NCBI GenBank assembly: GCA_947452415.1 | Contig: CANGCT010000002.1 | Span: 1 to 64,000, forward strand | Direction of reading: 5' to 3' | DNA length: 64,000 nt | Source: Flavobacteriaceae bacterium | GTDB lineage: Bacteria; Bacteroidota; Bacteroidia; Flavobacteriales; Flavobacteriaceae | Part shown: positions 31,521-40,712 of the stretch, one piece after another | How the letters are laid out: each line of letters begins with the position of its first letter | How positions within the stretch are numbered: the stretch's first letter is position 1 | Notes under the pieces: model-generated | The model's database searches: none | Told to the model about the DNA's origin: nothing | The model's input: the letters and a program-made list of their open reading frames with translations, nothing else | Made by a program: the position numbers and the translations under genes

Positions 31521-31829
31521 TTATACCACTTCGTTAACTAATTCTGTTAAAACTTCCACTTTGGTAGTTTGACTTTGGTTTACTAATACTCCATTTTTGA
31601 AAGTTGCAAAAGTTGGTAAATTATCTACTTTAGCTAATTTTCTAGACTCTGGAAATTTTTCAGCATCTACAATTAAAAACGGAATTCCTTCATTTTGCGA
31701 AGCCAACATTTTAAATTTTGGTTTCATTATTCTGCAGTTACCACACCAAGAAGCAGCATACTGAACCACAACTACATCATTTGATGCAATAACTTCGGCT
31801 AAATTATCTTGTTCTATTTCTGAAAACAT
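31521..31829 (-). CDS. thioredoxin family protein
   Basis: VVVQYAASWCGNCRIMKPKFK, VDNLPTFATFKNG. Confidence 0.92.
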   Translation of the reverse strand: MFSEIEQDNLAEVIASNDVVVVQYAASWCGNCRIMKPKFKMLASQNEGIPFLIVDAEKFPESRKLAKVDNLPTFATFKNGVLVNQSQTTKVEVLTELVNEVV

Positions 31830-31855
31830 GTTTTTTAGTTTAAGGTTTAAAGTCT

Positions 31856-31886
31856 AAAGTTTCAAGTTATTAGAACTTGAAACTTT
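31856..31886. repeat. 13-bp perfect inverted repeat between peroxiredoxin and thioredoxin
   Basis: AAAGTTTCAAGTT-ATTAG-AACTTGAAACTTT. Confidence 0.7.
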
Positions 31887-31903
31887 AAACCTGAAACAAA
31901 TTA

Positions 31904-32539
31904 TTAGTGAGAAGCTAAGTAAGAAGCAGTACCTTCTCTATCCGGACTCATAGCATCTTTTCCTTCTTCCCAGTTAGCAGGACAAACTTCACCTTTAGTT
32001 TGTACATGAGTATAGGCATCTACTAAACGAATATATTCATGAACGTTTCTTCCTAATGGCATATCGTTTACACTTTCGTGGAAAATTTTACCTTCTTCAT
32101 CAATTAAATATGTCGCTCTGAAAGTTACATTAGAACCTTCTAAAATTTCGTCGTTTAATTCTTCATCATAAACCCATTCTGCATCCAAAATATCTAATGC
32201 AGAAGATAAGTTACGAGTAGTATCTGCCAAAATTGGGTAGGTAACTCCTTCAATTCCACCATTGTTTTTAGGAGTATTTAACCAAGCAAAATGTACTTCG
32301 TTAGTATCACAAGAAGCACCAATAACCATAGTGTTTCTTTTTTCAAATTCTTGCAAAGCAGCTTGAAAAGCATGTAATTCTGTTGGACATACAAATGTAA
32401 AATCTTTTGGATACCAAAACAAAACTACTTTTTTCTTGTTTTTTGTTGCTTCTTCAAGCACGTTAATTTTTAAGTTATCTCCCATAAAAGAGATTGCATC
32501 TACTGTAATGTTTGGGAATTGTTTTCCTACTAATGACAT
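31904..32539 (-). CDS. peroxiredoxin (AhpC/Prx family)
   Basis: VLFWYPKDFTFVCPTELHAFQ, second Cys GEVCPANWEEGKDAM. Confidence 0.95.
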   Translation of the reverse strand: MSLVGKQFPNITVDAISFMGDNLKINVLEEATKNKKKVVLFWYPKDFTFVCPTELHAFQAALQEFEKRNTMVIGASCDTNEVHFAWLNTPKNNGGIEGVTYPILADTTRNLSSALDILDAEWVYDEELNDEILEGSNVTFRATYLIDEEGKIFHESVNDMPLGRNVHEYIRLVDAYTHVQTKGEVCPANWEEGKDAMSPDREGTASYLASH

Positions 32540-32691
32540 ATTATATAATTTTAAGTTATTAATTTATTTCTAATGCAAAAATAAGTATAATTTAAAGTGT
32601 AAAGAATTGTTTTAGATTATATATTTTTATAAAACAATAGTTTTTTGCTATAGTCGATGGTTTATTTATTTTAAAACCACTAATATTATCT

Positions 32692-32699
32692 TATATTTG
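32692..32699 (+). promoter_or_regulatory. candidate -7 promoter box (TATATTTG) of amino acid permease
   Basis: TATATTTG 35 nt upstream of the ATG; no clear -33. Confidence 0.4.
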
Positions 32700-32733
32700 T
32701 TTTTCATAATTTTTTTAAATCAACTTACAATAT

Positions 32734-34416
32734 ATGAATTTTTCCAATTTATTCCGAAAAAAATCTACAAAAGTTATCATTCAAGAAGGTGGAGATGGTG
32801 AACATTCCGGTTTAAATAAAGTGTTAACCGTTAAAGATTTAACCTTTTTTGGAATAGCAGCTATCATAGGAGGAGGTACTTTTAGTGCTATAGGAAATGC
32901 TTGTTTTTCTGGTGGTCCTGCAGTTATTTTATTATATATAATGTGTGCCATTGCATGCGGATTTACAGCTATGTGTTATGCCGAATTTGCTTCTAGAGTT
33001 CCAGTTTCTGGAAGTGCCTATACCTATGCCTATGTTTCTTTTGGTGAAATTTTTGCTTGGATAATTGGCTGGGCTTTAATTATGGAATATTCTATTGGAA
33101 ATATTTATATAGCTTTTTCATGGAGTGGTTATTTCACTAATTTATTAGACACTTTTGGACTCCATTTGCCAGAATGGTTGACCATAAATTATAAATCTGC
33201 GCAGGATGCTGTTATAGCTAATAGTGGTGCTGAAGGATTAATGGCATGGAAAAATGCACCTGTTATTAGTGGATTAAAAATAATTTTTGATTTACCAGCT
33301 GTGGTTATTAATTTGCTAATTACTTATCTAGTTTATCGAGGCACAAAAGAATCCAAAAACTTTAGTAATATAATGGTTTATATAAAGTTAGTAATTATTG
33401 CTTTAGTAATTGTTGTAGGAGCTTTTTATATTGATATTGATAATTGGACTCCGTTTATGCCTAATGGTTTTAGTGGTGTAATGGGAGGTGTTTCTGCAGT
33501 ATTCTTTGCCTACATAGGTTTTGATGCGGTTTCAACTTTGGCAGAAGAAAGTAAAAATCCGCAACGTGATTTACCAAAAGGAATGATTTATTCGTTGGTA
33601 ATTTGCACCATTGTTTTCATTGTTTTAGCATTAGTAATTACCGGAATGGTTTCGTATCAATTGCTTGGAGTTAGCGATCCACTGGCGGAAATTTTCGCAT
33701 TAAAAGGCGTAAAATGGATGTTGTTTATTGTGTCAATAGCTGCTGTAGTTGCTATGACCAGTGTTTTATTAGTTTTTCAAATGGGGCAACCTAGAATTTG
33801 GATGACCATGAGCCGTGATGGATTGATGCCAAAGAAATTTTCTGAAATACATCCAAAATATAAAACTCCTGGATTTGCTACCATTGTAACCGGTTTGGTT
33901 GTTGGAATTCCAATATTTTTCACTGATGAAAACTTTGTATTGGATTTTACTTCTATAGGTACTTTATTTGCTTTTGTATTGGTTTGTGGAGGTGTTTTAA
34001 TGTTATCTCCCCAAAGTGAATTGGAACTTGCAGAGAGAGCCACCAAAGGAAAATTCAGAATTCCCTATATTAATTCTAAGTATATTTTTCCGTTATTAGT
34101 TATAATTGGAACAGCATTAACTAGTAAATATGTGCCTACTTTTTTTACTGATATTTTTGATTTTTCAGATGGGAAAATGGCAACCAATCTTCCAATGCTA
34201 GTTTTTTTACTAGTTTGTTTAGTGATGATGGTTGTCTCTTTTATCAAAAATTTATCTCTAATTCCGCTTCTAGGATTGGTTTCTTGTTGTTATTTACTAA
34301 CAGGAATGGCAGTTTCTAACTGGATGTGGTTTGGATGTTGGTTGGTAATTGGATTAATTATTTATTTTGTCTACAGTCGTAAAAACAGTAAATTGAATAT
34401 ACAAATTGAGGAATAA
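32734..34416 (+). CDS. APC family amino acid permease
   Basis: GGGTFSAIGNACFSGGPAVILLYIM, FFAYIGFDAVSTLAEESKNPQRDLPKGM. Confidence 0.94.
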   Translation: MNFSNLFRKKSTKVIIQEGGDGEHSGLNKVLTVKDLTFFGIAAIIGGGTFSAIGNACFSGGPAVILLYIMCAIACGFTAMCYAEFASRVPVSGSAYTYAYVSFGEIFAWIIGWALIMEYSIGNIYIAFSWSGYFTNLLDTFGLHLPEWLTINYKSAQDAVIANSGAEGLMAWKNAPVISGLKIIFDLPAVVINLLITYLVYRGTKESKNFSNIMVYIKLVIIALVIVVGAFYIDIDNWTPFMPNGFSGVMGGVSAVFFAYIGFDAVSTLAEESKNPQRDLPKGMIYSLVICTIVFIVLALVITGMVSYQLLGVSDPLAEIFALKGVKWMLFIVSIAAVVAMTSVLLVFQMGQPRIWMTMSRDGLMPKKFSEIHPKYKTPGFATIVTGLVVGIPIFFTDENFVLDFTSIGTLFAFVLVCGGVLMLSPQSELELAERATKGKFRIPYINSKYIFPLLVIIGTALTSKYVPTFFTDIFDFSDGKMATNLPMLVFLLVCLVMMVVSFIKNLSLIPLLGLVSCCYLLTGMAVSNWMWFGCWLVIGLIIYFVYSRKNSKLNIQIEE

Positions 34417-34417
34417 A

Positions 34418-34990
34418 TTAAATCAAAAATATCCTTTCAATTGTCCAATACAACGCTACGCATCCTATTAAACTAGAGATTGGGTAAACCACTCGTTCTT
34501 TGTACCAAATTTTGTGTGCGAACCATTTGCTAATTAAAAAATAAGCTAATAATAAAACCATTATTTGAGCTAATTCAACTCCAATATTAAATGAAATTAA
34601 GGAGGTAAAAAACTGTTCTTTAGGAATTCCGATTTCTTTTAAAGCGGTTGCAAAACCCATTCCGTGGATTAAACCAAATCCAAAAAGGATTAACAATCGG
34701 TACGGATTTACTTTGCTATGAATAATATTTTCTATAGAAGTAAAAAGTATTGAAAGCGCAATTAAAGGTTCAATATAATTGAAGTTTGGCATCAATATTC
34801 CAGATGCTGCTAATCCTAAAGATAGACTATGAGCCAATGTAAAAACCGAGCATTGAATCACTACCGATTTTAACTTAGAATTTAAAAAGAAAATACTTAA
34901 GATAAAAAGAAGGTGATCAAAACCATACGGAAGAACATGAGTAAATCCTAATGCGATATACTGCTCTATAGTATGGAGATAATTCATCAT
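34418..34990 (-). CDS. HupE/UreJ family membrane protein
   Basis: GFDHLLFILSIFFL, FTLAHSLSLGLA, GLIHGMGFATALKEIG, SFNIGVELAQ. Confidence 0.87.
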   Translation of the reverse strand: MMNYLHTIEQYIALGFTHVLPYGFDHLLFILSIFFLNSKLKSVVIQCSVFTLAHSLSLGLAASGILMPNFNYIEPLIALSILFTSIENIIHSKVNPYRLLILFGFGLIHGMGFATALKEIGIPKEQFFTSLISFNIGVELAQIMVLLLAYFLISKWFAHKIWYKERVVYPISSLIGCVALYWTIERIFLI

Positions 34991-36598
34991 TTAATCTTTA
35001 ACCAACTTAAATGTAGTACTTGTTTGGTCTATTATTTTTAAGAAATAGATGCCATTTGCTAAAGTTGAAAAATCTTGATTTTCAATAGATTTTCCTTTAA
35101 ATATGAGTTGACCTAAATTAGAATAAAGTTCGTAATTTTCATTTCCAGTATAGGATTTTAAATTTATTTTAAAATGAAACGGATTTGGAAATAGTTTCAT
35201 TTCATTTGTTTCAAAAGTAGAAGTATCGACCGAAAGAAGCGGATTGCAATAGGAAGTTCCTCCAACCAAATTGGTCATTTCACTGCATAAATAGCTGTAA
35301 TTAGAACTTTGAGTAGGAGTAAGGGTTCCCAATAGTAAATTTTGATTGTTGGTTTCTGCAGGGTTATTGGTTAAATTGAAAAACTTTTCGGTTCCATCAT
35401 CAAATTTCATCAATTTATAATCTGCATTTCTCATTGCTTTTCCATCTCCTGAAGTTGGTGTTAGTTTAAAAATTTCAGTAAATTCCCAAGGTCTTACTGA
35501 AGTAGCTTGGTTAGATAATATTGGCAATAAACTATGGCTGTCTACATTTGTTGTTGGAATTTGACTTTGCCAATTAGTATCACCAAAAAGTTCTAATATT
35601 GTAGCAAATAAATCGGTAGTGTTCACTAATGAATTGTTAGTTCTATTTGGATTTACTACATCTGGACCAGAAATAATCATCGGAACAGTAACTCCACCTT
35701 GATAAATGCTTCCTTTTGAAGGATTGCTTTGTGCCACCAAAGAATCATCACCATTGTCGCCAATGAAAATAATATCGGTAGTATCCCATTTCCCAGAACT
35801 AATTAAATAGTCAAAAAAGCGCCCAATTTCTTTGTCCATCGCCTCAGTCATTGCCTGAAAATAAGGAACCGGATTGGCCGTAATATCTGCTTGCGTTCCC
35901 GATAAACCAGTATTAGTAATCAAGTTGGCAGGGGGCAAATGATAAGGAGTATGTGGTGCATTAAATGCTAAATATAAAAAGAAAGGTTTTGTTGTAGGCT
36001 GACTGTTAATATAAGCAATGGCATTATTAACATTTTCAGTTGTGGCATAATTGGTACAAGTTGAACTTACGCCATTAGTAATTTTTGACCAATTATAAAA
36101 TCCAGTAACTAATTGACTAGGTTGTCCTAATGCTCCAGTTAAACTTCCTTCATAGTGATCAAATCCCATTGTAGTAGGGTAGTTGTAACCTATTGGAGCA
36201 AAAGTTGTTAAGTGCCATTTCCCAATACAGGCTTTGGATATTCCGTTTGGGGAATAGATGTTTAGTACCTTTGGAATTATGTTTTCATTGATGCTTAATT
36301 TATTGTTTCCACCATCAACTACATCGCCCACACCAGTTCTAAAACTATACCTACCAGTTAAAATTCCAGCACGAGTTGGTGAACACAATGGATTAGACCA
36401 TGCATTGTTAAAGACAATGCCTCGAGGCAAAAGACGTTTAACATTTGTTAAATTGACAACATTGGCCGCATGATCGGGATAGATGTCACAATAATCTTTA
36501 CCTAAATCATCGGCAATAATTAAAACAACATTTCTTTGTTGAGCATAATTAATAAAACTAATAAGAAATAGAACAACAAGGAAATTTTTATTCAGCAT
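34991..36598 (-). CDS. sulfatase, secreted, T9SS C-terminal sorting domain
   Basis: VVLIIADDLGKDYCDIYPD, CSPTRAGILTGRY (formylglycine motif CxPxR), C-terminal LFPNPFHFKINLKSY...GIYFLKIID. Confidence 0.94.
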   Translation of the reverse strand: MLNKNFLVVLFLISFINYAQQRNVVLIIADDLGKDYCDIYPDHAANVVNLTNVKRLLPRGIVFNNAWSNPLCSPTRAGILTGRYSFRTGVGDVVDGGNNKLSINENIIPKVLNIYSPNGISKACIGKWHLTTFAPIGYNYPTTMGFDHYEGSLTGALGQPSQLVTGFYNWSKITNGVSSTCTNYATTENVNNAIAYINSQPTTKPFFLYLAFNAPHTPYHLPPANLITNTGLSGTQADITANPVPYFQAMTEAMDKEIGRFFDYLISSGKWDTTDIIFIGDNGDDSLVAQSNPSKGSIYQGGVTVPMIISGPDVVNPNRTNNSLVNTTDLFATILELFGDTNWQSQIPTTNVDSHSLLPILSNQATSVRPWEFTEIFKLTPTSGDGKAMRNADYKLMKFDDGTEKFFNLTNNPAETNNQNLLLGTLTPTQSSNYSYLCSEMTNLVGGTSYCNPLLSVDTSTFETNEMKLFPNPFHFKINLKSYTGNENYELYSNLGQLIFKGKSIENQDFSTLANGIYFLKIIDQTSTTFKLVKD

Positions 36599-36600
36599 GG

Positions 36601-37806
36601 TTATTTTTTTATAAGTACTTTATAAGTATTTTTTATATTCTCACTAATTAGATTAATGAAATATATTCCGTCTGAAAATTCTTTAACATCAATCTTGTAC
36701 TCGTTTATAATCGATTTTTCTTCTTTGAAGAAAACAATTTTTCCAGAGGTATCGGTTATTTCTATTTGCACCAAATTCAAAACTTTCGGAAAATTTAAAA
36801 GTACATAATTCGATGCAGGGTTAGGATATATTTGAATGTTACTTTTCATTGAGAAATCTGAAGAACCTAAAACAGGATTTCCTCTTACACAAATTACATA
36901 ATTTGAATTAGTCTTGTTGTCATAAGTTGTTATTCCAAATTGTGTATTCCAATACCAAGCACTTGTTAAATTATTAGGATTAGGTAAAAGCGTAGTTGAT
37001 GACCAATAATTGTGAATACCTATGGTGCTAAAATAAGTAGTGTTTACAGAAGGATTAGAATTGCTTTCTATGTTTAAAGATTGTAATTCTTTGATGTTTG
37101 GTAACCGCCAATCTGTTGCATTTGCCAAAGTTAACCCTTCGGCATAAGTAATGGCTTGTTCCCAATTGAATAGGTTAGCGTTAGGCACTTTTTGCCAAAC
37201 CAATTGCGTTACATTATCGGTTACTGTACCATTGCCATTATCTGTAAAATGATTTGTTAAAATTGTTGGTGTTGTTATATCTCTAACTGCTCTTACATGA
37301 TAACTTTTAGTTCCTCCTGCACTGATGGTTTCTGCTTTGGGTTTGTTGCCAATTCCTCCGCCAGAATTAGTGCACCAAACTTTAGAAACATCACCAACTT
37401 GAAAGGTATTTGTCCACCAATATTCTGCACCAGTAGAAGGGAAATAAACTATATCCATTGCAGGATTATTTTTTTGTAAGTTAAGAATACTCATAGCCTC
37501 CATTGGGGTAGGTAATCGCCATCCCGAATAGCCACCAAGGGTAAGTGTGCTGCAATAGGCAATTGCATTTTCTATAGTCATTTCACCGCCGTCCGTTTGT
37601 TGCCACATTAATTGAGTCACATTATCTGTTATCGTACCATTTCCATTATTGGTAAACGAAGGCACATTGATACTGTAATCATGATCTTCGCCAACGGTGG
37701 AAGTATAACTAGTAGTTTGCCCAGTATCGGGCAATAAAAGGATGGATTTGGTTACACTTTGCGCAAAGGATATCGTTGACAGAAGAAGAAATGCTATTTT
37801 GTTCAT
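36601..37806 (-). CDS. DUF1566 domain-containing protein with T9SS C-terminal sorting domain
   Basis: Two copies of the DUF1566 pattern (NGTITDNVTQLMWQQ...GWRLPTPMEAMSI; NGTVTDNVTQLVWQK...DWRLPNIKELQSL); IYPNPASNYVLLNF. Confidence 0.9.
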   Translation of the reverse strand: MNKIAFLLLSTISFAQSVTKSILLLPDTGQTTSYTSTVGEDHDYSINVPSFTNNGNGTITDNVTQLMWQQTDGGEMTIENAIAYCSTLTLGGYSGWRLPTPMEAMSILNLQKNNPAMDIVYFPSTGAEYWWTNTFQVGDVSKVWCTNSGGGIGNKPKAETISAGGTKSYHVRAVRDITTPTILTNHFTDNGNGTVTDNVTQLVWQKVPNANLFNWEQAITYAEGLTLANATDWRLPNIKELQSLNIESNSNPSVNTTYFSTIGIHNYWSSTTLLPNPNNLTSAWYWNTQFGITTYDNKTNSNYVICVRGNPVLGSSDFSMKSNIQIYPNPASNYVLLNFPKVLNLVQIEITDTSGKIVFFKEEKSIINEYKIDVKEFSDGIYFINLISENIKNTYKVLIKK

Positions 37807-37808
37807 AT

Positions 37809-39032
37809 TTAATTTAGAATTAATTTTTTTGAAATTTCAAAATCTTCACAATTGATTTTCACAATATAAACACCAGATGAAAATTTAGAAGTTTCAATTG
37901 TTTTTAAATAGTTATTTGAACTAAAAATTAATTCTCCTAATAAATTATAAATTTGAATACTTTTTAGTTTGTCTTGAATGTTAGAAGTGGTTTCTATTTC
38001 AAATTGATTTTTTGCTGGATTTGGATAGATTCGAATTTGATTTTCATTTTCTAAATTTGTGTTATTAGATAAACTTGCTGCCACCGTTTTTCTAACAATC
38101 ACTTCATTATCTAAAATAACATTGGTGCTCCATATAAATTGAGCATCATTTGTTGGATTATCAAAAATATTTGTAAAATTGGTATATGCGGGTTTATTGT
38201 CAACTCCAATTGTAGCATTAGAATATAAAGTAGCAGCTGGCCAAGAACTATCATCAAATGTTACTTGAGTCCAATTTGCAGGTCGTGCCCAATGTAAGCC
38301 ATAATAATTATTGCCAGAATTGCTATCAGCAGTACTACAATTTCCAGATAAGCGTAAAGAACCGTTTTCTGTTGGACAAGTTAAATCCATAATTGGAGCA
38401 GTATAAAATGTTTGTGCTTTCCAATCCGAACCTGTTTTCGCAATTATTGAATTATTCAAGTCTTTAAAAACAGCGACCATTCCACCATCTCCACAATGGA
38501 AGCTATATGCACCGCTAGTTTCTGCTCCAACACCTAAGCGTTCTTCCCAATCTACCAACAACATTGCAATTGTAAAAGGTCGATTAACCTTAAATCGAAC
38601 AATATTTGAATTAAATTGAGTATAAGGAACATTGTCTTTGCCAACTTGTACTCCATTTACATACATTTCAAAATAATTGTCTGAAAAAATATATGCTGTT
38701 ATTATTTCTCCATTAGTATCAACTGTAACTATATCAGAACCATTTAATGCAGCTAATGCATTAGTTTCATTAGCATAATTATGACCATTACAAATATTGT
38801 TTAAATCGGATGCAAAAGGAAAAGAAGTATTGGAATAATTAGTTATTGCAGGTACTGTCCATATGGAATTGTCAATTGCTGTAATTGTTCCTTCAGCAGA
38901 AATTCGACCACCAGAACAAGTATATAAATTTGATATAGTAGTAGTAGCCAATCCATGAGTCACGGAAGCTGTTCCAGTGTATTGAGCAATACTAGATATT
39001 GAATACAATACTAATAAGTTTACTATTTTCAT
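37809..39032 (-). CDS. secreted protein of unknown function, lectin-like (F5/8-type NWTQVTFDDSSWPAA) with T9SS domain
   Basis: Signal peptide; WARPANWTQVTFDDSSWPAATLY; IRIYPNPAKNQFEIET. Confidence 0.75.
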   Translation of the reverse strand: MKIVNLLVLYSISSIAQYTGTASVTHGLATTTISNLYTCSGGRISAEGTITAIDNSIWTVPAITNYSNTSFPFASDLNNICNGHNYANETNALAALNGSDIVTVDTNGEIITAYIFSDNYFEMYVNGVQVGKDNVPYTQFNSNIVRFKVNRPFTIAMLLVDWEERLGVGAETSGAYSFHCGDGGMVAVFKDLNNSIIAKTGSDWKAQTFYTAPIMDLTCPTENGSLRLSGNCSTADSNSGNNYYGLHWARPANWTQVTFDDSSWPAATLYSNATIGVDNKPAYTNFTNIFDNPTNDAQFIWSTNVILDNEVIVRKTVAASLSNNTNLENENQIRIYPNPAKNQFEIETTSNIQDKLKSIQIYNLLGELIFSSNNYLKTIETSKFSSGVYIVKINCEDFEISKKLILN

Positions 39033-39035
39033 TTA

Positions 39036-40640
39036 TTATTTTACTAATAGTTTTTTAGTTATTTGTGCATTTGAAAATTGAAATTTTACAAAATAGGTGC
39101 CAGAAGCTAAGTTTTTTATATCAATATTTGATTTAAAACCATCTGTTTTTAAAATCAAATCTCCTTTAATTCCATATATAGCAACGTTTTGGATGTCATT
39201 TTCACTACTATCAGATCCAAAATTAATTTGCAGAATATCTTTTGCTGGATTAGGATATAATGTAATTGCATTATCCAATGCAAAAACATTGTTTGCTAAT
39301 GGAACCGTACATTGTGTGAAACCATTATAATTTGTAGTTGTTGTTCCAGATGGTGTTACATAATTAAAAGTATAAGTTGAACCGCTCCAACTAAAATTTG
39401 TTGCATATCCAGGAGTTCCATTTAAAGTATAAGAAAGGTTATATCCATTATTATTTGTATTAGCAACGCAGGAAGTTATAAGTGCGCCTGAAAGAGGTGT
39501 CCAGTTTTCATTTCTAACTGGATGAGCAGCTGCTTGAGGAATCAATTGATAGGTAGAGTCTTCAGTTACTTGTCCTACAAAACTTCCTATCATATAAGGC
39601 GCAGTTGAAGTGCCGTGGTAATGATATACACCATTAGTTCCTATATGACCGTGATTAGTATCTAAAGCGGTCATTGGAGTTCCATCAGGCTCTAAATTAC
39701 CATAAACAGCAAATCCATCAAGTGCAAATGCACACGGAAGGTTTGTTGTTGTTTGTCCTAAAGTGTATAAATGAATAGGTGCGGTATGGTAATGATAGTC
39801 ATCTGCACGACCACAATGACCTCCATAATTATCTAATTGACCATCTGTATAGGAATCTACTCCAGTATTTGTATGGTAATTAAAAATAGGTACACCATTA
39901 GCTGCAATAGCAATAGCCCCACGCGTAAAATGTACGTTATCAATTAGTGTTGGAGTTGCAGCAATTACAGGGTTTAAAGGAATACTCCAATGGTTGGCTC
40001 CAATATAACATTGCGGGTTGGGTACTTGTTGTTGCCAACCATGATTGGATATTCCAACCATCATAGTATGGTTTGGAATTCCTTTGCTTTCTACATAAAA
40101 ATAATTATTATCCCATGATGTATGAACGTTTGGAATGAATGGAATAAAAGCAGAATTTACAAAGTTAGGATCAGTAGTGGTAAGTAATTTTTTGCCAAAA
40201 CTAAATAAAGTCATCACTAAACCAGCAAAAAGTATTGGAACTAAATATTTTATTTTTTTTCTTTCTGCGATTTTGAAAATACATATCCCAAAAACCAATA
40301 AAAAAATAACAATCAGTAAAGATTTTATTAAGAAAGGAGAATTATTTTCCGACTTTTTTACTGAAGGAATAGAAGTATTTAAATAAATAATAGCTTCTTC
40401 TCTTTTCTTTACATACGCTTGATCAGCATCTGAAAGTGATTCTAAAGGAACATTAATAATTCTATTTTGCGCATCTTCAATAGATACTAATCCATTTTTT
40501 AATTTACTAAAAGATCCGTCAATAAAAGTATTATCCTTTTGAATAGACCAATGTCTTAATACAATTTTTTCGTAATTTAAAGTATGCGAAAACATATAAC
40601 TGTTCAACATACAGACTAGAATTAGGATGATTTTTTTCAT
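39036..40640 (-). CDS. YHYH domain-containing protein with N-terminal SHD1-like segment, two TM-like helices and T9SS domain
   Basis: ADDYHYHTAPIH, NGVYHYHGTSTAPYMIG; SHD1-like FIDGSFSKLKNGLVSIEDAQNRIINVPLESLSDADQAYVKKR; LYPNPAKDILQINFG. Confidence 0.85.
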   Translation of the reverse strand: MKKIILILVCMLNSYMFSHTLNYEKIVLRHWSIQKDNTFIDGSFSKLKNGLVSIEDAQNRIINVPLESLSDADQAYVKKREEAIIYLNTSIPSVKKSENNSPFLIKSLLIVIFLLVFGICIFKIAERKKIKYLVPILFAGLVMTLFSFGKKLLTTTDPNFVNSAFIPFIPNVHTSWDNNYFYVESKGIPNHTMMVGISNHGWQQQVPNPQCYIGANHWSIPLNPVIAATPTLIDNVHFTRGAIAIAANGVPIFNYHTNTGVDSYTDGQLDNYGGHCGRADDYHYHTAPIHLYTLGQTTTNLPCAFALDGFAVYGNLEPDGTPMTALDTNHGHIGTNGVYHYHGTSTAPYMIGSFVGQVTEDSTYQLIPQAAAHPVRNENWTPLSGALITSCVANTNNNGYNLSYTLNGTPGYATNFSWSGSTYTFNYVTPSGTTTTNYNGFTQCTVPLANNVFALDNAITLYPNPAKDILQINFGSDSSENDIQNVAIYGIKGDLILKTDGFKSNIDIKNLASGTYFVKFQFSNAQITKKLLVK

Positions 40641-40712
40641 AATTTATGATTTATGTTTTTTAGATGCCATTAATATAAAATTCTTGTACAATTTACTTAT
40701 TTTTTTCTTGAG

